Positions 7,570-15,740 of a DNA stretch of 51,490 nucleotides are shown here, in pieces. The stretch lies in assembly GCA_044377735.1 (NCBI GenBank), contig JBILYK010000014.1, positions 1 through 51,490 of the forward strand, read 5' to 3'. The notes under the pieces were generated by a model, which was given only the letters and a program-made list of their open reading frames with translations, searched no databases and was not told where the DNA came from. Each line of letters starts with the position of its first letter. Positions within the stretch are counted from its first letter, which is position 1. A program made the translations under genes and the position numbers. Source of the stretch: Tabrizicola_A sp044377735. GTDB lineage: Bacteria; Pseudomonadota; Alphaproteobacteria; Rhodobacterales; Rhodobacteraceae.

Positions 7570-8789
7570 CGGCAGGTTCTGACGCGCCGTGTGACGCCGT
7601 CGCCCGGATTTTCATCGAAAATCCGCCGCCCTGTATCGGGGTGGCCGTTTCCGGGGGCGGGGATTCCATGGCGCTTTTGGTGGCGGCCCAAGCCGCCTTT
7701 CCCGGCCGGATCAAGGCCGTGACGGTGGATCACGCCTTGCGCCCGGCCAGTGCTGATGAGGCGCGCGCTGTCGCTGCCTTTTGTGCGGGCCGTGGCATTG
7801 CCCACAGCGTGCTGCGCTGGCAGGGGCCAGAACCGACCGGCAATCTGATGGATCAGGCCCGCCGCGCGCGGATCTTGCTGATTTCGGATTGGGCCAAGGC
7901 GCGGGGGATGGGCGATGTGCTTTTGGGCCATACCGCTGACGACAATGCCGAAAGCCTTGTGATGAACCTGGCGCGCAGCGCCGGGCTGGATGGGCTGTCG
8001 GGGATGCGCCCGGACTGGCACGAAGAGGGCGTCCATTGGCATCGCCCGCTTTTGACCTGCAGCCGCGACAGCCTGCGCGCCTATCTGACAAAGGCGCAGG
8101 TGACGTGGATTGAGGATCCGAGCAACGACAATCCGCGCTTTACCCGCGTCAAGGCACGGCGCGCCATGGCCGCGCTTGCGCCCTTGGGCATCACGGCAGA
8201 GACGCTGGCGGCCAGCCTGTCAAATCTGGCTGCTGCGCGCCATGCGCTGATGCGCGTCACGGCGACAGCGGCGCAGGGTGTGACAGAGCATGCCGGGGGC
8301 CTTTCGCTGGCGCGGGAGGTCTTGGCCAGTCTTGATCCGGAAATCGTCCGCAGGCTTTTGTCGGCGGCGATCCAATGGATGGCAGGAGACGCCTATCCGC
8401 CGCGCGGGGCGCAGCTTGGGGCTTTGCAGGCGCGCCTCTCGGCGGGTGCAGATGCCCAGTTGGGCGGGGTTCGGTTCCTGCACCGCCGGGGGGTGCTGCA
8501 TATCTTGCGCGAACCTCGGTCTGTGATGGGGCCGGTCGCTTTGGGTCAGATCTGGGACCACCGTTGGCGCCTTCAGGGGCCTGCGGATCCGGGGTGTTCC
8601 ATCCGTGCGCTGGGGGCCGATGGGCTGCGCCTGTGCCCCGCGCCCCGCGCAGCCTTGCGTGAGGCGCTGGTGGTCTCTCCTGCGGTCTGGCGCGGTGACA
8701 GCCTTGTTGCCGCCCCTCTGGCGGGGTTGGCTGGGCCATTTCAGGCCGAACTGTCGCAGGGACTGGCCGATTTCATCTTATCGCATTGA
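7566..8789 (+). CDS. tilS: tRNA(Ile)-lysidine synthetase TilS
   Basis: A cytoplasmic protein of 407 residues. The N-terminal PP-loop ATPase domain carries SGGGDS at about residues 29-34 (the ATP pyrophosphatase motif) and the family segments VDHALRP and LLGHTADDNAES. A helical middle region and a C-terminal substrate-binding region follow. The enzyme adds lysine to C34 of the tRNA-Ile with CAU anticodon, using ATP, so that it reads AUA. The frame is open further upstream, but the GTG at 7566, overlapping the cpoB stop by 4 nt, is the natural coupled start. Placement between cpoB and ftsH is common in alphaproteobacteria. Confidence 0.95.
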   Translation: MTAGSDAPCDAVARIFIENPPPCIGVAVSGGGDSMALLVAAQAAFPGRIKAVTVDHALRPASADEARAVAAFCAGRGIAHSVLRWQGPEPTGNLMDQARRARILLISDWAKARGMGDVLLGHTADDNAESLVMNLARSAGLDGLSGMRPDWHEEGVHWHRPLLTCSRDSLRAYLTKAQVTWIEDPSNDNPRFTRVKARRAMAALAPLGITAETLAASLSNLAAARHALMRVTATAAQGVTEHAGGLSLAREVLASLDPEIVRRLLSAAIQWMAGDAYPPRGAQLGALQARLSAGADAQLGGVRFLHRRGVLHILREPRSVMGPVALGQIWDHRWRLQGPADPGCSIRALGADGLRLCPAPRAALREALVVSPAVWRGDSLVAAPLAGLAGPFQAELSQGLADFILSH

Positions 8790-8813
8790 ACCCGGGCAAG
8801 TTATCTCTATCTT
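8786..8813 (+). promoter_or_regulatory. putative ftsH promoter
   Basis: TTGAAC (8786-8791) and TATCTT (8808-8813), spaced 16 nt, overlap the tilS stop region and lie about 60 nt before ftsH. The CATTGAAC element also resembles a heat-shock (sigma-32) -35 box, which would fit ftsH, but the -10 match is weak. Confidence 0.35.
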
Positions 8814-8870
8814 AAAGACAACCGCCGATGATGGCCGCCAAAGGCCCGGCACCTATACTGGAGTCTCTTC

Positions 8871-10784
8871 GTGGGTAACGCACGAAATATCGCCTTCTGG
8901 GTTGTTCTGTTTCTTCTTATCTTGGCGCTCTTCAACGCCTTTAGCGGAAATCAATCCACGACCGCCTCGCGCTCGGTCTCGTATTCGGAATTCATCCAGC
9001 GGGTGGATGCCGGTGAGGTGGCCAGCGCCACGATTGACGGTGAACGCGTGGTGGCAACTGACACCACCGGCAACCGCTTTGCCACCATCGCGCCCAATGA
9101 TCCGAAATTGACCGAACGACTGATCGACAAGGGTGTCGAAGTGCGGGCCGAACCGCAGCAGTCTTCGGGCTTTATGAGCCTTTTGTCGCTGTGGCTGCCC
9201 TTTATCGTTCTGATCGGCATCTGGATTTTCTTCATGAACCGGATGCAGGGCGGCGGCAAAGGCGGGGCGATGGGCTTTGGCAAATCGAAGGCCAAGTTGT
9301 TGACCGAAAAGAATGGCCGCGTGACGTTTGATGACGTGGCCGGGATTGATGAGGCCAAGGAAGAGCTGGAAGAGATCGTGGAATTCCTGCGCAACCCGCA
9401 GAAATTCAGCCGTCTGGGCGGCAAGATTCCGAAAGGCGCGTTGCTGGTTGGCCCGCCCGGCACCGGCAAGACGCTGCTTGCGCGCGCCATTGCGGGTGAG
9501 GCGGGGGTGCCGTTCTTTACCATCTCGGGTTCTGATTTCGTGGAAATGTTCGTGGGCGTCGGTGCAAGCCGCGTGCGCGACATGTTTGAGCAGGCCAAGA
9601 AAAACGCGCCTTGCATTGTGTTCATCGACGAAATTGACGCTGTGGGCCGTGCCCGTGGCGTTGGTATGGGCGGTGGCAATGACGAACGCGAACAGACCTT
9701 GAACCAGCTTTTGGTCGAGATGGACGGGTTTGAGGCGAATGAGGGTGTGATCATCGTGGCCGCCACCAACCGCAAGGATGTGCTTGACCCTGCACTGTTG
9801 CGCCCCGGCCGCTTTGACCGCCAGATCCATGTGCCGAACCCCGATATCAAGGGCCGCGAAAAGATCCTGTCGGTGCATTCCCGCAAGGTGCCTTCGGGTC
9901 CGGATGTTGATCTGCGCGTGATTGCGCGCGGCACGCCGGGCTTTTCGGGGGCTGATCTTGCCAACCTTGTGAACGAGGCCGCGCTGATCGCGGCGCGCCT
10001 TGGTCGCCGCTTTGTCGCCATGGCCGATTTCGAATCGGCCAAGGACAAGGTGATGATGGGCGCCGAGCGTCGGTCGATGGTTCTGACGCAGGAACAGAAA
10101 GAACACACCGCTTACCATGAGGCGGGCCACGCGATTGTGGGCATGGCGCTGCCGAAATGTGACCCGGTCTACAAGGCCACGATCATTCCGCGCGGTGGGG
10201 CCTTGGGCATGGTTGTGTCTTTGCCCGAGATTGACCGGCTGAACTGGCACAAGGATGAGTGCAAGCAGAAGATCGCCATGACCATGGCCGGTAAAGCCGC
10301 CGAGATCATCAAATGGGGCGAAGAAGGCGTGTCGAACGGCCCGTCGGGCGATATTCAGCAGGCCTCGGGTCTGGCGCGCGCGATGGTGCTGCGCTGGGGC
10401 ATGTCGGATGCGGTTGGCAATATCGACTATGCCGAGGCGCATGAGGGCTATCAGGGCAAGACCGCGGGGCTTTCGGTGTCGGCTGAGACCAAGATGCTGA
10501 TTGAATCCGAGGTCAAGCGTCTGATCGACGAAGGCTATGACACCGCGCGCGGTATTTTGCTGGAGCAGTCTGACCAGTTCGAACGTCTGGCCAAGGGTCT
10601 GTTGGAATATGAGACCCTGACCGGGGACGAGATCAAGCGCGTGATCGCGGGCGACAAGCCCTCGGCCGATGATGATGCCGCACCGCCTGCCGCTGGTGGC
10701 GGCGAGGGTGTGGTGTCGATCCCGAAGACCCGGCCGCGCAAACCCAAAGCCGCGCCCGATCCGTCGCCAGAGCCCTTGGCGTGA
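8871..10784 (+). CDS. ftsH: ATP-dependent zinc metalloprotease FtsH
   Basis: A 637-residue inner-membrane AAA protease. The first membrane span is about residues 6-23 (IAFWVVLFLLILALF), a periplasmic domain follows, and a second span lies near 102-122. The AAA module has Walker A GPPGTGKT (about 194-201), Walker B IVFIDEID, and the second region of homology with ATNRKDVLDPALLRPGRFDR. The M41 zinc site is HEAGH at about 416-420. It degrades misassembled membrane proteins and regulatory proteins such as sigma-32 and LpxC in other bacteria. The start is GTG at 8871 with GGAG upstream. The Ala/Pro-rich tail is not conserved in the family. It is closed by a strong terminator 19 nt downstream. Confidence 0.97.
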   Translation: MGNARNIAFWVVLFLLILALFNAFSGNQSTTASRSVSYSEFIQRVDAGEVASATIDGERVVATDTTGNRFATIAPNDPKLTERLIDKGVEVRAEPQQSSGFMSLLSLWLPFIVLIGIWIFFMNRMQGGGKGGAMGFGKSKAKLLTEKNGRVTFDDVAGIDEAKEELEEIVEFLRNPQKFSRLGGKIPKGALLVGPPGTGKTLLARAIAGEAGVPFFTISGSDFVEMFVGVGASRVRDMFEQAKKNAPCIVFIDEIDAVGRARGVGMGGGNDEREQTLNQLLVEMDGFEANEGVIIVAATNRKDVLDPALLRPGRFDRQIHVPNPDIKGREKILSVHSRKVPSGPDVDLRVIARGTPGFSGADLANLVNEAALIAARLGRRFVAMADFESAKDKVMMGAERRSMVLTQEQKEHTAYHEAGHAIVGMALPKCDPVYKATIIPRGGALGMVVSLPEIDRLNWHKDECKQKIAMTMAGKAAEIIKWGEEGVSNGPSGDIQQASGLARAMVLRWGMSDAVGNIDYAEAHEGYQGKTAGLSVSAETKMLIESEVKRLIDEGYDTARGILLEQSDQFERLAKGLLEYETLTGDEIKRVIAGDKPSADDDAAPPAAGGGEGVVSIPKTRPRKPKAAPDPSPEPLA

Positions 10785-10803
10785 CGGGATAGAACCACCA
10801 TCG

Positions 10804-10835
10804 CCCCGAGGCCATTGCATGGCCTCGGGGTTTTT
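10804..10835 (+). terminator. rho-independent terminator of ftsH
   Basis: Perfect 12-bp stem CCCCGAGGCCAT / ATGGCCTCGGGG with loop TGC, followed directly by five T. It lies 19 nt after the ftsH stop. Confidence 0.93.
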
Positions 10836-10880
10836 CTTTGTGCGGGTGCGGCCACGTGCCCCCATCTGACAGGAGCCGTC

Positions 10881-11480
10881 ATGAGCGCGCTGAAACCCAC
10901 CCAGTTCATCGGTCGGATCGTTTGGTTGGGCCGTGTCCCAGACCGCAACGCAGCCTTGGAAAGCCAAAGCCAGCCCGGCCTGATCACCACATTTGCGGGG
11001 CCCGAGGGGGAGGCGCATGGCGGGCTGACGCGCCCGGCCTGCAGCCGGGTCAAGGCGCTTTACAAAAGCAACACCGAAATTCGCAACACCCGGCAGTTGA
11101 CCCTGTTGTCGGCCGAAGATGTGGCGGCCACGGCGGCAGCGATGGGGTTGGCCGAACTTGATCCCGCGCTGGTGGGGGCGACGATGGTGATCGAAGGCAT
11201 CCCCGATTTCAGCCATCTGCCGCCCTCATCGCGGCTGCAAGGGGCCAGTGGTGCGACCTTGGTGGTTGATATGAACAACCGCCCCTGCACCTTGCCCGCC
11301 CGGCCCATTGAGGGCCAGCATCCCGGCTTTGGCAAACGCTATAAGACGGCGGCGAAAGGTCGGCGCGGTGTCACCGCTTGGGTGGAGCGGGAGGGAGGTT
11401 TTGCCTTGGGCGATAGCATTCGTCTGCATATCCCCGATCAGCCGGTCTGGGCGCATCTGGACGCCGCCCGCGCCGAGTAA
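10881..11480 (+). CDS. MOSC domain-containing protein
   Basis: A protein of 199 residues that looks like a free-standing MOSC (molybdenum cofactor sulfurase C-terminal) domain. It has an N-terminal beta-strand GRIVWLGRV, a central EGEAHGGLTRPACSRVKALY, a RNTRQLTLLSAEDV strand-helix, and a region with NRPCTLPARPIE near residue 137, where family members carry a conserved Cys. MOSC proteins handle Moco-linked sulfur or reduce N-hydroxylated compounds; the exact role here is not visible. The ATG at 10881 has AGGAG at 10871-10875. The open frame extends upstream into the ftsH terminator, which makes the longer start unlikely. It is flanked by ftsH and fhs without overlap. Confidence 0.78.
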   Translation: MSALKPTQFIGRIVWLGRVPDRNAALESQSQPGLITTFAGPEGEAHGGLTRPACSRVKALYKSNTEIRNTRQLTLLSAEDVAATAAAMGLAELDPALVGATMVIEGIPDFSHLPPSSRLQGASGATLVVDMNNRPCTLPARPIEGQHPGFGKRYKTAAKGRRGVTAWVEREGGFALGDSIRLHIPDQPVWAHLDAARAE

Positions 11481-11530
11481 AACACCCCCGACCCGGCTTG
11501 GACCCGCCCTTGGCTTTTCCCCTGCGCGCG

Positions 11531-11563
11531 CGTCAGGTTTCCCATCGGAAACACCGGCTGGCG
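11531..11563 (+). promoter_or_regulatory. bulged hairpin in the fhs leader
   Basis: The 179-nt gap before fhs contains CGTCAG-GTTTCC-CATC-GGAAAC-ACCGG-CTGGCG, which folds into a 12-bp stem (one G-T pair) with a 5-nt bulge. CGGAAA recurs twice further down the leader, around 11585 and 11627. It matches no riboswitch I can name. A regulatory leader is inferred only from gap length and structure. Confidence 0.35.
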
Positions 11564-11659
11564 AAAACCACGCGGGACATGTCGGAAAACGCTCGTCCAA
11601 AGCCCAACTTGCCCGCTATCACGTCGGAAACGGGACAGTATGCCCCCTGGGAGAACGAA

Positions 11660-13336
11660 ATGGCCTTCAAAACCGACATCGAAATTGCACGCGAAGCCAA
11701 GAAGCAGAACATCATGGAGATCGGGGCCAAGCTGGGTATTCCTGCTGAGAGCCTGCTGCCCTATGGTCACGACAAGGCCAAAGTGAGCCAGGAGTTCATC
11801 AAGAGCCTTGCGGGCAAGAAGGATGGCAAGCTGATCCTTGTCACCGCGATCAACCCCACCCCGGCGGGCGAAGGCAAGACCACCACCACCGTGGGTCTGG
11901 GCGACGGTCTGAACCGCATCGGCAAGAAGGCCGTGGTTTGTATTCGTGAAGCTTCGCTTGGCCCGAACTTCGGGATGAAGGGCGGCGCAGCGGGCGGCGG
12001 TATGGCGCAAGTTGTGCCGATGGAGGAGATGAACCTTCACTTCACCGGCGACTTCCACGCGATCACCTCGGCCCACAACCTTTTGTCGGCCATGATCGAC
12101 AACCACATCTATTGGGGCAATGAGCTGGCCATCGACGAGCGTCGCATCGTCTGGCGCCGCGTGATGGACATGAACGACCGCGCGCTGCGCGATATCGTTG
12201 TGAACCTGGGCGGTGTGGCCAATGGCTTCCCGCGTCAGACCGGGTTTGACATTACGGTTGCCTCCGAAGTCATGGCGATCCTGTGCCTTTCGAATGACCT
12301 TGAAGACCTGCAAAAGCGTCTGGGTGACATTGTTGTCGCCTATACCCGCGAGAAAAAGGCGATCTACGCCCGCGACATCAAGGCCGACGGCGCTATGACC
12401 GTTCTTCTGAAGGACGCGATGCAGCCGAACATTGTGCAGACCTTGGAAAACAACCCCGCCTTCGTGCATGGCGGCCCGTTTGCCAATATCGCGCATGGCT
12501 GCAACTCGGTCATCGCGACCAAGACCGCGCTGAAGCTGGGTGAGTATGTTGTCACCGAAGCTGGCTTTGGGGCCGACCTTGGCGCAGAAAAGTTCTTTGA
12601 CATCAAGTGCCGCAAGGCCGGGCTGAAGCCTTCGGCCGCTGTGATCGTGGCCACTGTGCGCGCCATGAAGATGAACGGCGGCGTGGCCAAGGCTGACTTG
12701 GGTGCGGAAAACGTGGCCGCTGTGGAGAAGGGCTGCCCCAACCTTGGCCGCCACATCGGCAACGTGAAATCCTTTGGCGTGCCGGTCGTTGTTGCCATCA
12801 ACCACTTCTACAGCGACACCGACGCCGAAATCGCAGCCGTGAAAGCCTATGTCGCCGGGCAGGGTGCTGAGGCGATCTTGTGCAAGCATTGGGCCTTGGG
12901 TTCGGCAGGTATCGAAGAGTTGGCCCACAAGGTCGTGCAAATGGCGGAATCGGGGGCTGCAAACTTTGCCCCACTTTACCCCGATGACATGCCGCTGTTC
13001 CAAAAGCTGGAAACCATCGCCAAGCGCATCTATCATGCCGATGAGGTAATTGCCGACAAGTCGATCCGCGATCAGTTGAAGACCTGGGAAGCGGCGGGCT
13101 ATGGCCATCTGCCGATCTGCGTGGCCAAGACGCAGTACTCGTTCACCACCGACCCGACCGTGCGCGGTGCGCCGACCGGCCATTCGGTGCCGGTGCGCGA
13201 AGTGCGTCTGTCGGCCGGTGCGGGCTTTATCGTCGCCATCTGCGGTGAGATCATGACGATGCCGGGCCTGCCCAAGGTGCCGAGCGCGGAAGTGATCCGC
13301 TTGAACGATGAAGGCAACGTCGAAGGCCTGTTCTAA
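11660..13336 (+). CDS. fhs: formate-tetrahydrofolate ligase
   Basis: A 558-residue cytoplasmic enzyme that joins formate to tetrahydrofolate with ATP to give 10-formyl-THF. The P-loop PTPAGEGKTTTTVGL is near residue 65; FGMKGGAAGGGMAQVVPME and DMNDRALRDIVVNLGG are family blocks. The length is normal (about 556). The open frame begins at 11498, but GGGAG at 11646-11650 and family length point to the ATG at 11660 (MAFKTDIEIA). It heads a one-carbon block with chorismate mutase and two folD genes on the same strand, so formate can be carried to 5,10-methenyl- and 5,10-methylene-THF. Confidence 0.97.
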   Translation: MAFKTDIEIAREAKKQNIMEIGAKLGIPAESLLPYGHDKAKVSQEFIKSLAGKKDGKLILVTAINPTPAGEGKTTTTVGLGDGLNRIGKKAVVCIREASLGPNFGMKGGAAGGGMAQVVPMEEMNLHFTGDFHAITSAHNLLSAMIDNHIYWGNELAIDERRIVWRRVMDMNDRALRDIVVNLGGVANGFPRQTGFDITVASEVMAILCLSNDLEDLQKRLGDIVVAYTREKKAIYARDIKADGAMTVLLKDAMQPNIVQTLENNPAFVHGGPFANIAHGCNSVIATKTALKLGEYVVTEAGFGADLGAEKFFDIKCRKAGLKPSAAVIVATVRAMKMNGGVAKADLGAENVAAVEKGCPNLGRHIGNVKSFGVPVVVAINHFYSDTDAEIAAVKAYVAGQGAEAILCKHWALGSAGIEELAHKVVQMAESGAANFAPLYPDDMPLFQKLETIAKRIYHADEVIADKSIRDQLKTWEAAGYGHLPICVAKTQYSFTTDPTVRGAPTGHSVPVREVRLSAGAGFIVAICGEIMTMPGLPKVPSAEVIRLNDEGNVEGLF

Positions 13337-13362
13337 TCGCGGCCTTGTTGTCTTGAACTTCC

Positions 13363-13387
13363 GGGCGTGGGGGCATACCTCACGCCC
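13363..13387 (+). other. inverted repeat between fhs and chorismate mutase gene
   Basis: GGGCGTG (13363-13369) pairs with CACGCCC (13381-13387). No T-run follows, so it is not a typical terminator. It may stabilise the fhs 3' end or affect read-through. Confidence 0.4.
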
Positions 13388-13407
13388 AATCCATGGAAGG
13401 ACAGGGG

Positions 13408-13710
13408 ATGAAGGCACCGCAAGACTGCCACGACATGACCGAGCTTCGCGCGGCGATTGACGCGCTGGATGCCAGGATTGTGGCGCAGCTGACGGCGCGC
13501 GCGGGCTATATTGACCGCGCGATCCAGCTAAAGCAGGGTAACGGCCTGCCTGCCCGGATTGATGCACGGGTGGAAGAGGTGGTCGCCAAGGTGCGTGCCG
13601 AAGCCGCGCGACAGTCCTTGGACCCTGAGTTGGTGGAAGGTCTTTGGCGCAGGATCATCGATTGGTCGATCGCGCGCGAAGACGCAAAGCTTGGGGCCCC
13701 GCGCCCCTGA
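13408..13710 (+). CDS. chorismate mutase (AroQ type)
   Basis: A 100-residue all-helical protein of the AroQ/PchB class. LRAAIDALDARIV (helix 1, with the active-site Arg), TARAGYIDRAIQLK (second Arg and the Lys), and the final IIDWSIARE helix line up with the chorismate mutase pocket. The last polar position is Glu, where PchB and E. coli mutase have Gln; Glu occurs in other natural mutases. The start MKAPQDC also resembles PchB-type isochorismate-pyruvate lyases, so that activity is an alternative. The ATG at 13408 follows GGAAGGA; an in-frame ATG at 13393 is less well placed. It sits 9 nt before folD1, so is probably co-transcribed. Confidence 0.85.
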   Translation: MKAPQDCHDMTELRAAIDALDARIVAQLTARAGYIDRAIQLKQGNGLPARIDARVEEVVAKVRAEAARQSLDPELVEGLWRRIIDWSIAREDAKLGAPRP

Positions 13711-13719
13711 CAGGGTGAC

Positions 13720-14598
13720 ATGACGGCAACGATTATTGACGGAAAAGCGATTGCAGCGCGGATGCGCGAGGAAACCCGCGCAGAGGCGCGGGCCCTGACC
13801 GCCGCGGGCTGGGCGCCTCGGCTGGTTTCGATTTCTGTGGGCGACGTTGCGGCGGCTGAGTTGTATGTCCGCAATCAGCAGAAATCGGCAGAGGCCGCGG
13901 GCGTGGCCTTTGAGGCGCGCAATTACCCAGAAACGATCAGCCTTGAGCAATTGACCGGGGTTCTGGCCGGTTTGAACGCTGATCCGCGCGTGAATGGCAT
14001 CATCATCCAGCGCCCCTTGCCCGCCCATGTTCCTGTCAAGGTGCTGCAAAAAGCTGTTCATCCGTTGAAGGATGTGGAGGGGATGCATCCCTCGTCCATT
14101 GGGAATATCGTCTACAATGACTTGACGCTGGGCCCCTGCACGGCCGTGGCGGCGGTGGAGATTTTGAAAACCCTGCCTTTGAGCATGGAAGGTCTGGACG
14201 TCTGCGTGATTGGTCACAGCGAGATTGTCGGCAAGCCGATTGCCTTTCTGATGATGGGTTTGGGCGCGACTGTGACGGTCTGCCACCACATGACCCGGCA
14301 GGTGGCCGTGCATTCCCGCGCGGCGGATGCGGTGTTTGTGGCCGTGGGCAAGCCCGGTCTGGTGACGGGCGAGATGCTGAAACCCGGCGCGGCGCTGATC
14401 GACATCGGGATCAACCGGGTGGATGGCAAGACCGTAGGCGACGCCGATTTTGACAGTTGCGCCGCCGTGGCGGGCTGGATCACGCCGGTGCCCGGCGGTG
14501 TTGGCCCGGTGACAGTCTCGACGCTGATGAAGAACGCCGTGCTCGCGACGCGGATGCAGATGGAACATTATCGCAGCGCCTTTGCGGCGGCGGTGTAA
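13720..14598 (+). CDS. FolD-family protein with altered catalytic residues (paralog 1)
   Basis: A 292-residue protein of the methylene-THF dehydrogenase/cyclohydrolase family. Both domains are complete: IIIQRPLPAH, the nucleotide-binding GHSEIVGKP and ITPVPGGVGPVT. Relative to E. coli FolD, Tyr50 (here Y49) and Gln98 (Q97) are kept, but Lys54, needed for cyclohydrolase chemistry, is Gln53, and Asp121 is Glu120 (KDVEGM instead of KDVDGF). The neighbouring paralog keeps all four. From published mutant work on the family, Lys-to-Gln enzymes lose cyclohydrolase but can keep dehydrogenase activity, so a monofunctional or specialised enzyme is likely. It starts 9 nt after the chorismate mutase gene. 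Confidence 0.9.
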   Translation: MTATIIDGKAIAARMREETRAEARALTAAGWAPRLVSISVGDVAAAELYVRNQQKSAEAAGVAFEARNYPETISLEQLTGVLAGLNADPRVNGIIIQRPLPAHVPVKVLQKAVHPLKDVEGMHPSSIGNIVYNDLTLGPCTAVAAVEILKTLPLSMEGLDVCVIGHSEIVGKPIAFLMMGLGATVTVCHHMTRQVAVHSRAADAVFVAVGKPGLVTGEMLKPGAALIDIGINRVDGKTVGDADFDSCAAVAGWITPVPGGVGPVTVSTLMKNAVLATRMQMEHYRSAFAAAV

Positions 14599-14610
14599 GG
14601 GAGAGATGAA

Positions 14611-15501
14611 ATGACGGCCAAGGTGATCGACGGCAAAGCATTCGCAGCCAATGTGCGCGCTCAGGTGCAGGCCCATGTGACCAAACTGCGTGAGGAAAAG
14701 GGCATTCAGCCCGGCCTTGCAGTTGTTCTGGTGGGCGAAGACCCGGCCTCGAAGGTCTATGTGAAGAACAAACACGCCTCGACGATTGAGGTGGGAATGG
14801 CCTCTTTCGAACATCGGCTGCCTGTCGAGACATCGGAAGCCGATCTTTTGGCGCTGGTGAAATCTCTGAATGCGGATCCGAAAGTTCACGGCATTTTGGT
14901 GCAGTTGCCGCTGCCGGCGCATCTGAATTCAGAGCTGATCATCAACACGATTGATCCGGCCAAGGATGTGGACGGGTTTCACATTTCCAACGTTGGCCTT
15001 TTGGGCACCGGGCAAAAGTCGATGGTGCCCTGCACGCCCTTGGGTTGTCTGATGATGCTGCGCGACCACCATGGCAAGCTGGCGGGGCTGAACGCGGTTG
15101 TGGTCGGGCGGTCGAACATCGTCGGCAAGCCAATGGCGCAGCTGTTGCTGGGCGATAGCTGCACGGTGACCATTGCGCACAGCCGCACCAAGGATCTGGC
15201 GGCGGTCTGCCGGGGGGCGGATATTCTGGTGGCGGCCGTGGGTCGTGCGGAAATGCTGACCGGCGAGTATGTGAAGCCCGGCGCAACGGTGATTGACGTG
15301 GGCATCAACCGCATCGAGCGTGACGGCAAGGCCAAGCTGGTGGGCGATGTGCATTACGAGAGCGCCGCCGCCGTGGCAGGCGCCATCACCCCCGTGCCGG
15401 GCGGGGTGGGTCCGATGACCATCGCCTGCCTTTTGGCCAATACCCTGACTGCCTGCTGTCGCGCCAATGGTTTGGCGGAACCCGAGGGCCTGACGGCCTA
15501 A
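14611..15501 (+). CDS. folD: bifunctional methylenetetrahydrofolate dehydrogenase / methenyltetrahydrofolate cyclohydrolase FolD
   Basis: A 296-residue canonical FolD. Catalytic residues are all visible: Y50 and K54 in YVKNK, Q98 in LVQLPLPAH and D121 in KDVDGFH. The Rossmann motif GRSNIVGKP and the C-terminal TPVPGGVGPMT are also present. It interconverts 5,10-methylene-, 5,10-methenyl- and 10-formyl-THF using NADP, matching the product of fhs upstream. It begins 12 nt after paralog 1 with GGGAGA just upstream, so the block fhs-(mutase)-folD1-folD2 could be one operon. The downstream gap holds a LytTR-like fragment and two palindromes. Confidence 0.96.
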   Translation: MTAKVIDGKAFAANVRAQVQAHVTKLREEKGIQPGLAVVLVGEDPASKVYVKNKHASTIEVGMASFEHRLPVETSEADLLALVKSLNADPKVHGILVQLPLPAHLNSELIINTIDPAKDVDGFHISNVGLLGTGQKSMVPCTPLGCLMMLRDHHGKLAGLNAVVVGRSNIVGKPMAQLLLGDSCTVTIAHSRTKDLAAVCRGADILVAAVGRAEMLTGEYVKPGATVIDVGINRIERDGKAKLVGDVHYESAAAVAGAITPVPGGVGPMTIACLLANTLTACCRANGLAEPEGLTA

Positions 15502-15506
15502 CTGCT

Positions 15507-15647
15507 GTGACCACGGTTTGCCGCGAGGGCGGCAAGCTGGTCTTGCAGGTGCAAAGCGGTCAGCAGATTCCGGTTGGTCGCAACCATCGCACCAAGGTGG
15601 ACGCCCGGTTTCTGCCTGCGCGTGGGCTTAAGGCGTATTGCCTTTGA
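15507..15647 (+). pseudogene. LytTR DNA-binding domain C-terminal fragment (possible remnant)
   Basis: A 46-codon frame opening at a GTG 5 nt after folD. Its translation (EGGKLVLQVQSGQQIPVGRN, then HRTKVDARF) reads like the last strands of a LytTR DNA-binding domain, where the usual pattern is a hydrophobic strand, a turn, GxxxPVGR and a basic helix. The first half of the domain and any sensor part are missing, so it is either a decayed remnant or a very small LytTR-like protein. No clear ribosome site is present. The stop overlaps the first palindrome of this gap. The assignment rests on pattern recognition over about 35 residues. Confidence 0.42.
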
Positions 15648-15668
15648 TCGGGTTCAGCCGATCAAAGG
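15641..15668. repeat. perfect palindrome CCTTTGATCGG-N6-CCGATCAAAGG
   Basis: An 11-bp perfect inverted repeat with loop GTTCAG in the gap between folD (+) and pdeM (-). It overlaps the stop of the LytTR-like fragment. It could be a bidirectional terminator without T-run, or an operator. Confidence 0.6.
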
Positions 15669-15701
15669 CCACGCCACATTCCCAACGGCTTGCCTGTCTT
15701 G

Positions 15702-15736
15702 GATCGCATTCACTCTGAGTCAGATTGAATGCGATC
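15702..15736. repeat. 35-nt near-perfect palindrome before the pdeM 3' end
   Basis: GATCGCATTCA (15702-15712) pairs with TGAATGCGATC (15726-15736), and the inner TCTGA-G-TCAGA also pairs, leaving one mismatched pair and a central G. It starts 4 nt beyond the pdeM stop on the minus strand. It has no flanking T-run. Confidence 0.6.
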
Positions 15737-15740
15737 TTCT

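Noticed and set aside
8853..11216. 787-codon open frame on the minus strand across ftsH
   Set aside because: It is antisense to the complete ftsH and MOSC genes. Its translation is rich in His, Arg and Gln and matches no family, which is typical of a GC-rich shadow frame.
11438..13567. 709-codon minus-strand frame across fhs
   Set aside because: It mirrors the fhs coding sequence; fhs itself has full family motifs.
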